A DNA stretch of 40,081 nucleotides, taken from positions 1 to 40,081 of the forward strand of contig CAIQNH010000104.1 in the NCBI GenBank assembly GCA_903873135.1. Reading direction: 5' to 3'. Each line of letters starts with the position of its first letter. Within the stretch, counting starts at the first letter, position 1. Origin of the DNA: an uncultured Actinomycetes bacterium (lineage in GTDB: Bacteria > Actinomycetota > Acidimicrobiia > Acidimicrobiales > Microtrichaceae). The notes beneath the pieces were generated by a model, which saw only the letters and a list, made by a program, of their open reading frames with translations, ran no database searches and was not told the origin of the DNA. Below are positions 31,880 through 39,719 of the stretch, one piece after another. The position numbers and the translations under genes are program-made.

Positions 31880-31909
31880 AATGTACGCGCGCGGTTCGTC
31901 ATGTGGCAA
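31880..31909 (-). promoter_or_regulatory. Promoter of the M15 peptidase gene
   Basis: On the minus strand TTGCCA (31904-31909) and TACATT (31880-31885) are 18 bases apart: the best -35/-10 pair in the window. The transcript would have a leader of about 46 bases. The remaining 31910-32032 is GC-rich with C/G runs and shows nothing clear. Confidence 0.6.
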
Positions 31910-32032
31910 GTGCTGGGGTCGGGCCCGTGCAGCCACAGGGGTCTCGCCGCCCGGGCCCCGGCGGCCCCCGACCTCCGATCCCGGGAGTGCCGCCGCCCCC
32001 CCGGGCCCGCCCCCGGGACGGATCGGGGGAGC

Positions 32033-32878
32033 TCAGCGACGCTGGCAGGTGCGGCAGAAGGTGGTGGACCGGGCGTCGACGACGGTCCGGACCAACTCGT
32101 CCCCGCACCGCTCACACGGTTCGCCGGCCCGGCCGTAGCAGCGGAGCTCCACCTGGAACCCGCCCCGTTCGCCCCGGGCGTCCCGGTAGTCGCGCAGCGT
32201 GGTGCCCCCCGCAGCGATCCCTGCGGCGAGGACCGAACGGATGGAGGCGTGGAGCCGGGTCGCCTGGTCCACCGTCAGGCGCCGGGTCGAGGGGTGCACC
32301 GCCGACTCCCACAGCGCCTCGTCGGCGTAGATGTTCCCGAGCCCTGCGACCACACGCTGGGAGAGCAACTGGGTCTTGAGCGCACGCCGGCTGCCGTTGA
32401 CCCGGGCGCGCAGGGTGACGGGGTCGAAGGCGGGGTCGAAGGGCTCCGGCCCCATCTGCTCGAGGGTGGCGAGTCCACGGTGGTCACCTCGGGGGACCAC
32501 GGCGACGCGACCGAACCGACGCACGTCGGAGAACACGAGCACCCGGCCGTCGTCGAGGGTCCAGCGGACCCGCTGGTGGGCGACGTCGGTCGCAGCGAGG
32601 GGGCTCGCAGCGTCGGCCTCGATCCGCAGCCGACCGGTCATGCCGAGGTGGACCACGAGCTCGCTCGGGTCCGGGGCGTCCGATCGCGGACCGTCGGGCT
32701 CGAGCTCCACGAGCAGGTACTTGCCGCGACGGCCGACATCGACGACCCGGTGACCGACGGCCAGGTGGCCCGGGGTGAACTTGGGGTGGTCGAACGCAGC
32801 GCACTCGACGATCGAGGCACCGACGAGCCCCGGTCGGAGCTGACGCCGGATGGTCTCGACCTCGGGCAGTTCGGGCAC
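32033..32878 (-). CDS. mutM: Formamidopyrimidine-DNA glycosylase
   Basis: 281 residues. MutM/Fpg removes 8-oxoguanine and formamidopyrimidines and nicks the abasic site. The N-terminus after the start codon is PELPEVETIRRQL (catalytic Pro and Glu), GRRGKYLLVEL has the beta-lyase-linked Lys, LVVHLGMTGRL follows, the helix-two-turn-helix is in QRVVAGLGNIYADEALW, and the C-terminal zinc finger is C-YGRAGEPCERC...FCRTCQ. All key residues are present. GTG 32878 fixes the N-terminal Pro at position 2. CAGACT, a weak -10-like hexamer, ends 6 bases upstream. It diverges from the ParA gene. Confidence 0.95.
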   Translation of the reverse strand: MPELPEVETIRRQLRPGLVGASIVECAAFDHPKFTPGHLAVGHRVVDVGRRGKYLLVELEPDGPRSDAPDPSELVVHLGMTGRLRIEADAASPLAATDVAHQRVRWTLDDGRVLVFSDVRRFGRVAVVPRGDHRGLATLEQMGPEPFDPAFDPVTLRARVNGSRRALKTQLLSQRVVAGLGNIYADEALWESAVHPSTRRLTVDQATRLHASIRSVLAAGIAAGGTTLRDYRDARGERGGFQVELRCYGRAGEPCERCGDELVRTVVDARSTTFCRTCQRR

Positions 32879-32965
32879 CTCGCCAGTCTGTCCACCGACC
32901 GCCCGGTCGGCGACCCGGGTCCCCGGACGACCTCGCCCGGGCCGCCGTCGGAATCCCTGCCCGAC

Positions 32966-32971
32966 TAGCGT
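32966..32971 (+). promoter_or_regulatory. Leaderless -10 element of the ParA operon
   Basis: TAGCGT ends 6 bases before the ATG at 32978. Confidence 0.55.
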
Positions 32972-32977
32972 GTGGCG

Positions 32978-33850
32978 ATGGCAGTGACCGCAGTCGTCAA
33001 CCAGAAGGGTGGTGTCGGCAAGACCACGGTCGTGCTCGGCCTGGCCGCCGCCTCCGCCGCCCGCGGCCGCACGGTGCTGGTGGTCGATCTCGACCCACAG
33101 GCCAACGCCACGACCGGCATGGGGGTGTGGAACCCCGCCTCGACCATCGCCGACGCCCTCGACACCGACGCCGTCGGCTCCATCCGTGCCGTGGTCGAAC
33201 CGGCCGGCTGGCCCGAGGGGGACGGTCCGATCCCGCACGTGGCGCCGAGCTCGGCCCGGCTCGCCCAGAGCGAGCACCAGATGGCGACGGACCTGATCGG
33301 TGCGCAGGACCGACTGGCCTCGGCGCTCGACGGTGTGGCCGCCGAGTACGACGACGTCTACATCGACTGCCCGCCGTCGCTCGGACTGCTCACGGTCAAC
33401 GCCCTGTTCGCCTCCGACAGCGTGCTGATCGTCGCCGAGCCGTCGGCGTGGAGCCTCGACGGGGTCCAGCAGATCCTCCGGAACGTGCGGCGCATCGCCG
33501 AGCGGCGGGACGGACGCCCCGGCGTGGTGGGCATCGTGGTCAGTCGACTCGCCCGCACCCGAGACGCCTCCTACTGGCACGGTCAGCTGAGCGAGACCTA
33601 CCCGGAGCTCGTGCTCGAGCCGCCGGTGCGGCTGCGCGCCGCGGTCACCGAGGCGGCAGCCCAGTCCGTCCCGGTCGGCTCGCTCACCCGTGACGGCGCC
33701 GCGGCCGCTGCGCTCGAGTTCGACGCACTGAGTCGCTCCGTGGCCCCCGACGCTGCTGCGGCGACCCCCGCGGCGTCGCCGACCGGGGGCGACGGAGCCC
33801 CGTCCTCCGAGCCCGACGTCGTCGAGCTGAGTCCCGCAGGAGATCACTGA
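32978..33850 (+). CDS. Orphan ParA/MinD-family ATPase
   Basis: 290 residues. The deviant Walker A box is NQKGGVGKTT (residues 8-17), Walker A' is VVDLDPQANATTG, and Walker B is VYIDCPPSLGLLT. SRLARTRDASYW and a C-terminal RLRAAVTEAAAQSVPV helix complete a ParA-type fold, followed by a disordered Ala/Pro tail. ParA proteins position chromosomes, plasmids or protein clusters. No ParB gene or parS site was seen here, so it is not the chromosome partition pair; the overlapping next gene is the obvious partner. ATG 32978 is supported by TAGCGT. Confidence 0.9.
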   Translation: MAVTAVVNQKGGVGKTTVVLGLAAASAARGRTVLVVDLDPQANATTGMGVWNPASTIADALDTDAVGSIRAVVEPAGWPEGDGPIPHVAPSSARLAQSEHQMATDLIGAQDRLASALDGVAAEYDDVYIDCPPSLGLLTVNALFASDSVLIVAEPSAWSLDGVQQILRNVRRIAERRDGRPGVVGIVVSRLARTRDASYWHGQLSETYPELVLEPPVRLRAAVTEAAAQSVPVGSLTRDGAAAAALEFDALSRSVAPDAAAATPAASPTGGDGAPSSEPDVVELSPAGDH

Positions 33851-34341
33851 TGGCCTACGACCCCAAACGACCGAGACGCGAGCTCACCGACGATGCACCG
33901 GTGGAGGCGCTCCTGACGGGGGAGGTCCCGGCGGTGTCGACGCCGGCCGCTGCTGTCACCCCGACCGACGGCGCCCCGACCGACGGCGCCCCGACCGACG
34001 GCGCCTCGTCCGACGGCGCCTCGTCCGCCGGCGCCTCGGCCGACACCAGGACCACCGGTGGGAGGGACCGCCGGGATCCCGTCGACGACACGACGGACGC
34101 ACCGTCGCCCGGGCGGGCGGAGTCGGCCGCTCCGGCTGCTCCCGCGGCGACGACGAGCTCGTCGGATCGCACCGGCGACCGGCCAGCGGTGCGGCCCGGG
34201 TCCTCCTCGTCGGTGCCGGTCGCTCCGGCGCCGAGCGAGCAGACGGCCAACCAGGCGGTCGCCGTCGCCACGGGTGCTGCGGCTCTGCTCACCCTGATCG
34301 TGCTGATCCTCCTCCGGCGCCGGTCCCGTCGACGGGACTGA
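33850..34341 (+). CDS. Disordered tail-anchored membrane protein, ParA partner
   Basis: 163 residues. The first 25 residues (YDPKRPRRELTDDAPVEALL) are the only patterned soluble part; then come five imperfect TDGAP/SDGAS repeats and a long Ser/Ala/Pro/Thr-rich stretch. A C-terminal helix (AVAVATGAAALLTLIVLILL) ends in RRRSRRRD, so the protein should be tail-anchored with most of it in the cytoplasm. Its ATG overlaps the ParA TGA by one base. A short conserved-looking basic N-terminus next to a ParA suggests that it stimulates or recruits the ATPase, but the sequence does not prove it. Confidence 0.75.
   Translation: MAYDPKRPRRELTDDAPVEALLTGEVPAVSTPAAAVTPTDGAPTDGAPTDGASSDGASSAGASADTRTTGGRDRRDPVDDTTDAPSPGRAESAAPAAPAATTSSSDRTGDRPAVRPGSSSSVPVAPAPSEQTANQAVAVATGAAALLTLIVLILLRRRSRRRD
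33961..34035 (+). repeat. Five tandem 15-bp repeats
   Basis: Three exact copies of CCGACCGACGGCGCC are followed by TCGTCCGACGGCGCC and TCGTCCGCCGGCGCC. They code for the (T/S)DGA repeats of the tail-anchored protein and keep the frame. Confidence 0.9.
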
Positions 34342-34391
34342 GCCCCGACGGCGGTCCTCCCGGTGGTTACCCAGCCCGTGGGTGCCACGGC

Positions 34392-34397
34392 TAGGGT
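34392..34397 (+). promoter_or_regulatory. -10 element of the large lipoprotein gene
   Basis: TAGGGT, with a leader of about 40 bases and a GAGGGA ribosome binding site before the GTG at 34443. Confidence 0.45.
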
Positions 34398-34442
34398 CGG
34401 CGCCGCATCCGTCGGCCGACTCATCGACTCACGAGGGAACCC

Positions 34443-36674
34443 GTGACCAACCGTTCTCGACTCCTGGCGATCGCGTGCGTGCTGGTGCTCGCCGCCGCAG
34501 CGTGCGCCAAGGCTGATCCGCCGAAGCCCCAGTTCAGCGGGGACATCTCCAAGGGCAATCCGACCGAGGCCGAGGTGGCGTCGGTCGAGCCCGCCCTGGA
34601 GGCGCCGGACCCGACACCCCTGACGGCGGAGCAGCAGCAGCGGCTCGACTTCGAGCTGTCGCAGGTGCCCGAGGGGTGCGACGTCATCACCACCCAGCAG
34701 TGCCTGCTGCCGTTCCCGTCGGACTTCTACACCGAGCAGAACCGGTCGACGGGCACCGGTCGGATCGTCTCCCTCCCGGGTGGTCAGCTCCCGAACACCG
34801 AGGGCGTGACCTTCGACCCGACGGAGTGGAACCGCAACGACGGGTGGAGCCCCAACACCCCGATCCTCGTCTACATCCCGAACTTCGACGCCGAGGCCAC
34901 CCGACTGCCGAAGCAGTACGACATCGAGTTCTCGACGACACCCGAGTCCGCCACGGTGATCGTCGACCTCGACACCGGACAGCTCGTGCCGCACTGGGCG
35001 GAGCTCGACGAGCGCGCGTCGAGCCCGGAGGAGCAGGTCCTGATCCTGCGTCCGTCGTTCTCGCTCACCGAGACCCACCGGTTCGCCGTCGGACTGCGGC
35101 GGATCTACGGGACGAACGGCGTGCCCAAGCCCGCGACCATGACCTTCCAGGCGTTCCGGGACAACAAGATCGTCTCGGACCCGCGGATCGCCCTCCGACA
35201 GGAGGAGTACAACTTCACGTTCACCCGCATGGCCGAGGCCGGGGTGGACCGGTCCAACCTGTACCTGGCGTGGGAGTTCACCGTCGCCGGACCCGACACG
35301 CTCGCCGGTCGCCTCCTGTCCATGCGTGAGGACGCCATGGGCCGCCTCGACGGCGGCTCGCCGAAGTTCGCCGTGACCGAGGTGTCCACCGAGGACCTCC
35401 GTCCCGGGGTGGCCCGCAAGGTCAGCGGGACCTTCGAGGTGCCGCTCTACCTGGACGGCGGCGGCGCACCCGGCTCGCGCATGGTGTTCAACCCGCTCAA
35501 CGGCCAGCCGCAGGCGGTGGGCACCTACACGGCGTCGTTCGCGTGCGTGATCCCGGAACTGGCAGTGGCGAAGGGTGAGGCGCTCCCCGTGGTGTTCGGT
35601 CACGGCCTGCTGGGCACCAACGGTCAGGTGTTCTCCGAGAACACGCAGGTGACCGCTGCGGCGCTCAACGCCGTCTACTGCGGGACCAACACCATCGGCA
35701 TGTCGGCGGAGGACCTGGGCAACGTCGCCGAGGTGCTGGGCGACCTCAACGGGTTCCCCTCGGTTCCCGACCGACTGCAGCAGGGGATCCTCAACACCCT
35801 CTACCTCGGCCGACTGATGCTCGCCGAGGGCGGGCTCGGGTCCGACCCGAACTTCCAGACCGGCGGCGCCAACCTCATGAACACCGACCAGGCGTTCTAC
35901 GACGGCAACAGTCAGGGCGCCATCGTCGGTGGAGCGGCCACGGCCGTCGCCCAGGACTGGACCAAGGCGGTGCTGGGCGTGGGCGGCATGAACTACTCGA
36001 CCCTGCTCAACCGGAGCGTCGACTTCGACCAGTACTTCGTCCTCATGGAGCAGGCGTACCCGGAGCCGATCGCCCAGCAGATCTGGTTCGGGCTGATCCA
36101 GATGCTCTGGGACCGGGGTGAGACCGGTGGCTACGTCCAGCACCTGACGTCGCGCAACTACGACCTGACCCCCAAGCACGACGTGCTCATGACGGTGGCG
36201 TTCGGCGACCACCAGGTGGCCACGGTGACGGCCGACAACATCGCCCGCACGCTCGACATCCCCGTCTACACGCCCGAGCTGCCGGCGGACGTGGCGCCGC
36301 TCCTGGGCATCCCCGACCGTGCCGGTCGGGTCGGTGACGCCGGGGGCGAGGCGAACCAGCGTGGGAACCAGGAGCGCAACTTCTTCGACCTCGACCCGAT
36401 CCGGAAGTTCCCGGCCACCGGGTCGGCGCTCTACTACTGGTACTTCGGGACCCTCCCGCCGCCTCAGGGCAACATCACGCCGACGATGAGCCCGGAGTAC
36501 GTGGCGACCTGCAGCGCCCCCGGTGCCGCGCAGAACCCGGCGTGCGCCGATCCGCACGGCGACGTCCGTCGTCAGGAGGCCGTGATCGCGCAGAAGAAGG
36601 CGTTCTTCGCCACGCCGGGCGAGATCCTCAACGCCTGCCGGTTCGAGCCCTGCGTGGGCCGGCCCGGATCCTGA
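34443..36674 (+). CDS. Large lipoprotein, alpha/beta hydrolase (virulence-factor lipase-like)
   Basis: 743 residues. Lipoprotein signal: VTNRSRLLAIACVLVLAAAAC with Cys at about residue 21. The start of the mature part, QQCLLPFPSDFYT, and the following beta domain resemble the N-terminal domain of bacterial virulence-factor lipases. The hydrolase core begins at LPVVFGHGLLGTNG; the nucleophile elbow is probably GNSQG in FYDGNSQGAIVGG. VAFGDHQVATV may carry the catalytic His or Asp. It is likely an esterase or lipase held on the outer face of the membrane. The substrate is unknown. The end is cysteine-containing (CRFEPC), probably a disulfide. Confidence 0.78.
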   Translation: MTNRSRLLAIACVLVLAAAACAKADPPKPQFSGDISKGNPTEAEVASVEPALEAPDPTPLTAEQQQRLDFELSQVPEGCDVITTQQCLLPFPSDFYTEQNRSTGTGRIVSLPGGQLPNTEGVTFDPTEWNRNDGWSPNTPILVYIPNFDAEATRLPKQYDIEFSTTPESATVIVDLDTGQLVPHWAELDERASSPEEQVLILRPSFSLTETHRFAVGLRRIYGTNGVPKPATMTFQAFRDNKIVSDPRIALRQEEYNFTFTRMAEAGVDRSNLYLAWEFTVAGPDTLAGRLLSMREDAMGRLDGGSPKFAVTEVSTEDLRPGVARKVSGTFEVPLYLDGGGAPGSRMVFNPLNGQPQAVGTYTASFACVIPELAVAKGEALPVVFGHGLLGTNGQVFSENTQVTAAALNAVYCGTNTIGMSAEDLGNVAEVLGDLNGFPSVPDRLQQGILNTLYLGRLMLAEGGLGSDPNFQTGGANLMNTDQAFYDGNSQGAIVGGAATAVAQDWTKAVLGVGGMNYSTLLNRSVDFDQYFVLMEQAYPEPIAQQIWFGLIQMLWDRGETGGYVQHLTSRNYDLTPKHDVLMTVAFGDHQVATVTADNIARTLDIPVYTPELPADVAPLLGIPDRAGRVGDAGGEANQRGNQERNFFDLDPIRKFPATGSALYYWYFGTLPPPQGNITPTMSPEYVATCSAPGAAQNPACADPHGDVRRQEAVIAQKKAFFATPGEILNACRFEPCVGRPGS

Positions 36675-36681
36675 GTCCGCA

Positions 36682-36716
36682 CCGTCCGGTCGTCGACGGA
36701 ACCGACAGCCGGACGG
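36682..36716. terminator. Hairpin between convergent genes
   Basis: CCGTCCGG and CCGGACGG, 8-bp arms, enclose a 19-base loop that itself contains CGTCGACG. It fills the 45-base gap between two convergent genes and could end transcription from both sides. Confidence 0.45.
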
Positions 36717-36719
36717 GAC

Positions 36720-37430
36720 TCACCCCTCGACGTTGAACTCGGCGAGGTCCTCGGCCAGCGAGGCGCGCAACAGCTCGGCCGTGCGGCCGTTGCAGTTGGC
36801 CCGGGTGATGCGGAACGGCGTCCGGTGCAGCGCTCCGGCGAGCTCCGCAGCGACCTCGAGGGACCGGTCGGCGACGTCGGCCATCGGCACGACCTCGTCG
36901 ACGAACCCGGCGGTGAGCGCCGAGTCCGGGTCGTGGATCGTCGCCAGGTGCATCGCCTGGGTGAAGGCCGGTGGGGTGAGGCGGCTCCGGCAGAGCTCGA
37001 CGGCGAACCGCGGCACGGGCATCCCGATGCGGACCTCGTTGAGTCCGATCTTGTAGGGCCCGGCTGCGGCGATCCGTACGTCGGCGCAGCACAGCAGGAT
37101 CCCGCCCATCGCTAGGGCGTGCCCGGTGACGCCGAGCACGACGGGGAGCGGGTACTCGAAGAGGCGCAGCCCCAGGCGGGCACCCCGCTCGAGCAGCTCG
37201 CGGGCCTGGGTCGGCCCGGCCGTCATGACCGACAGGTCGAACCCCGCGGAGAACTTGCCGTCCCGGCCGACGACGAGCAGCGCCGCCGCCTCGGCCTCGG
37301 CCCGGTCCAGCGCCTCCTCCAGCTGCCCGAGGGCGACGTGGGTGAGGGCGTTCACCTTGCCGTCGTCGAAGGAGACGACGGCCACGTCGCCCTCTGCTCG
37401 GTAGGTGATCGGGCCCTCGGAGCTGTCCAT
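36720..37430 (-). CDS. Enoyl-CoA hydratase/isomerase (crotonase) family protein
   Basis: 236 residues, slightly short for a crotonase. VAVVSFDDGKVNALTHVALGQLEEAL is the first conserved part, GKFSAGFDLSVM gives one half of the oxyanion hole, and VTGHALAMGGILLCCADVRIAA the other. The usual catalytic Glu positions fall in LNEVRIGMPVPRFAVEL. It may hydrate or isomerise an enoyl-CoA; the substrate is unknown. ATG 37430 has TAGCGT 6 bases upstream and no Shine-Dalgarno sequence. Confidence 0.87.
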   Translation of the reverse strand: MDSSEGPITYRAEGDVAVVSFDDGKVNALTHVALGQLEEALDRAEAEAAALLVVGRDGKFSAGFDLSVMTAGPTQARELLERGARLGLRLFEYPLPVVLGVTGHALAMGGILLCCADVRIAAAGPYKIGLNEVRIGMPVPRFAVELCRSRLTPPAFTQAMHLATIHDPDSALTAGFVDEVVPMADVADRSLEVAAELAGALHRTPFRITRANCNGRTAELLRASLAEDLAEFNVEG

Positions 37431-37436
37431 GCCGGC

Positions 37437-37442
37437 ACGCTA
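37437..37442 (-). promoter_or_regulatory. Leaderless -10 element of the crotonase gene
   Basis: TAGCGT on the minus strand ends 6 bases before the ATG at 37430. Confidence 0.5.
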
Positions 37443-37560
37443 GCCACTCCCCGGTGACCGGGTTCAGCCGGGGTGGTGTGGGAGACTCCTGCAGCGGGCG
37501 GCGGCCCAACGGGTCCATCGCAGCGTGCGTTCCCGTCCTCCACCTGACTGCGTCCGAACC

Positions 37561-39612
37561 ATGCTCGTCGTCGACCGTGCCACCAAGGACTTCGTCGGTC
37601 TGATCGGTCCGGCGCGCGCCCAGATCAGTCACCTGCCCGGTCTCGACGGGCTCCGGGCGCTGGCGGTGATCGCCGTCCTGGCGTTCCACGCCGGCTTCGA
37701 CCGCATGGTCGGTGGCTACCTCGGGGTCTCCACGTTCTTCACGCTGTCGGGGTTCCTGATCACCACGCTCCTGCTCCACGAGCACCGTCGGTCGGGTGGG
37801 GTGGACCTGCGGAGCTTCTGGTCGCGCCGCTACCGGCGGTTGTGGCCGGCGTCGCTCGCGCTGCTCGCGGCGGTGGCGCTGCTGTTCACCCCGTTGGTGG
37901 CGACCGCCGCACAGCGGGCGAGCATGCGGGGCGACCTGTTGGCGTCGCTGTTCCAGGTGGCCAACTGGCACTACATCTTCTCGGGGGACAGCTACGGCGA
38001 GCTCTTCCTGTCGCCCTCGCCGGTGCTGCACTTCTGGAGCCTCGCCATCGAGGAGCAGTTCTACCTGCTGTTCCCCCTGCTGATCGTCGGCCTGTGGAAG
38101 TGGAGCCGAGGTCGACCGGGACGCCTCGCCGCCGGACTCGCCGTGCTCACGGCGTGCTCCGTCCTCGAGCCGTTCGTCTTCGCCATGTCCGACGACCGGA
38201 TCTACTTCGGCACCGACACGAGGGCCGCCGAACTGCTCCTCGGCGGGTTGCTCGCCGTGGTCCTCGCGTCGGATCGCGTGCGGGTGCAGCTGGTCGCCCG
38301 CCGGGGGTGGCGGATCGGTCTGCCGCTGGCCGGCCTGGCGGCGTTCGGACTCCAGGTGTGGTGGTGGTGGTCCCTGCCCCAGGACACCTGGTGGCTCTAC
38401 CGCGGGGGCTTCGCCCTGTACGCGCTGCTGTCGTGCGTCGTCATCACGGCCGTCGCCATGCCCTCCGGTCCACTGGCGGCGCTGTGCGGGACCTGGGCGC
38501 TCCGCTGGGTGGGTGTGCGCTCGTACGGGATCTACCTGATCCACTGGCCGATCTACCTCACGGTCTGGCAGACCTGGCCCGAGCTCGGCCGGGTGTGGGC
38601 CACGCTCCTGGCCGTCTCCGTGACGTTCGTCCTCGCGGCGATCTCGTTCCGGGTGCTCGAGGGGCCGGTCCGCCGTGGTGTCTGGCCCCGGGCGGGTCGG
38701 GGTGTCGGCGTCGGGGTGCTGGCGTCGGTGGCGGTGCTGTGCGCCGTGCTGGTCCCGTGGCCGGAGCCCGAGGGTCCGACCGCGATCGACTTCGAGGAGG
38801 CGCTCGCCGACTTCCAGCGCTTCGGTGACACCTCGGCGGCCGCCGAGTCGCCCCCGGAGCCGACGCCGGATGCACCGGTGGGCGGCGACCCGGTACCGAC
38901 CACCGTGCCGCCACCGCCCCCGTTGCGGACGGCCATCTTCGGCGACTCCACGGCGCTGACCGCCGGGATGGGGTTCTTCACCGAGGCCGAACCGTCGGGA
39001 CTGGCCCGGTACGTCCCGGGGCAGGTCGAACTCGGCTGCGGCGTGAGTCGGTTCGAGGCGTCCCGGTCGGACCTCTCGCTCGAGCCGGCCGCCAGGTGCC
39101 CGGACTGGCGCACCGTCTGGGCGGAGCGGGTGGCTCCCGGTGGGATCGACGTGGCCCTGCTCATGTCGTCGGTGTGGGAGCTCCCCGACTCGGTCCTGCC
39201 CGACGGCACCGAGGGCGCGATCGGCGATCCGGCGGTCGACGACTTCATCCGGTCCGAGTTCGTCGACGCGGTCGACCTGCTCTCGTCGACCGGTGCGCTC
39301 GTGGTGGTGGTCAACACCCCGGCCTTCAGCCAGTGGGCTGACGACGGTCGCAACGAGTACGTGGTCCGCCAGTACGACCCGGCCCGAACCGCCCGGCTCA
39401 ACCAGATCCTCGCCGAGGTCGTGGCGGCGCGACCCGACCGGGCCGTGATCCTGGACCTGGCCGGCGGCATGGCCGACCGGATCGAGGATCCGGTGCTCCG
39501 ACCGGACGGAGTGCACTTCGACCAGCAGGCGTTCGCAGCGTTCACGGTCTCGTGGTTCGGCCCCGAGCTCCGACGGGTCCACGACTCCGTCCGGCCGACT
39601 GCTGCCGGCTGA
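37561..39612 (+). CDS. OafA/YrhL-type acyltransferase with C-terminal SGNH domain
   Basis: 683 residues. The N-terminal half is an acyltransferase-3 membrane domain of about ten helices: LPGLDGLRALAVIAVLAFHAG, GGYLGVSTFFTLSGFLITTLL, RSFWSRRYRRLWPASLAL, FWSLAIEEQFYLLFPLLIV, and SYGIYLIHWPIYL. After a Pro-rich linker, the C-terminal part is an SGNH esterase-like domain: IFGDSTALTAGMG with the Ser, and DGVHFD with the Asp/His. Such proteins O-acylate cell-surface glycans or peptidoglycan. The start is not certain: ATG 37561 is used, with GTG 37525 as the alternative; neither has a good ribosome binding site or -10 element. Confidence 0.87.
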   Translation: MLVVDRATKDFVGLIGPARAQISHLPGLDGLRALAVIAVLAFHAGFDRMVGGYLGVSTFFTLSGFLITTLLLHEHRRSGGVDLRSFWSRRYRRLWPASLALLAAVALLFTPLVATAAQRASMRGDLLASLFQVANWHYIFSGDSYGELFLSPSPVLHFWSLAIEEQFYLLFPLLIVGLWKWSRGRPGRLAAGLAVLTACSVLEPFVFAMSDDRIYFGTDTRAAELLLGGLLAVVLASDRVRVQLVARRGWRIGLPLAGLAAFGLQVWWWWSLPQDTWWLYRGGFALYALLSCVVITAVAMPSGPLAALCGTWALRWVGVRSYGIYLIHWPIYLTVWQTWPELGRVWATLLAVSVTFVLAAISFRVLEGPVRRGVWPRAGRGVGVGVLASVAVLCAVLVPWPEPEGPTAIDFEEALADFQRFGDTSAAAESPPEPTPDAPVGGDPVPTTVPPPPPLRTAIFGDSTALTAGMGFFTEAEPSGLARYVPGQVELGCGVSRFEASRSDLSLEPAARCPDWRTVWAERVAPGGIDVALLMSSVWELPDSVLPDGTEGAIGDPAVDDFIRSEFVDAVDLLSSTGALVVVVNTPAFSQWADDGRNEYVVRQYDPARTARLNQILAEVVAARPDRAVILDLAGGMADRIEDPVLRPDGVHFDQQAFAAFTVSWFGPELRRVHDSVRPTAAG

Positions 39613-39661
39613 CGGCCTGCTCCGTCGTCACGCGCGGTGGCTCGACTCCGGAGCTGACCGG

Positions 39662-39667
39662 TACCAT
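39662..39667 (+). promoter_or_regulatory. -10 element of the last gene
   Basis: TACCAT lies about 52 bases before the ATG at 39720, which has GGAGG just upstream. The remainder of 39613-39719 holds nothing else clear. Confidence 0.4.
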
Positions 39668-39719
39668 CGGGCGCGTCGCGGGCGCCGGACCCGTCGGCCG
39701 GACGGGAGCGGAGGACGGC

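Noticed and set aside
31828-32032. Cyclic di-AMP or other riboswitch before the cell-wall peptidase
   Set aside because: The predicted leader is only about 46 bases, too short for a ydaO-type riboswitch, and the palindrome is better explained as a DNA operator.
33855-36557. 900-codon open frame on the minus strand
   Set aside because: Antisense to the tail-anchored protein and the large lipoprotein, which has a lipobox and a hydrolase motif. No protein family features were seen in it.
36628-39582. 984-codon open frame on the minus strand
   Set aside because: Antisense to the OafA-type acyltransferase; at its left end it runs over the crotonase in another frame. It is low in complexity and rich in Arg, Gly, Pro and His.
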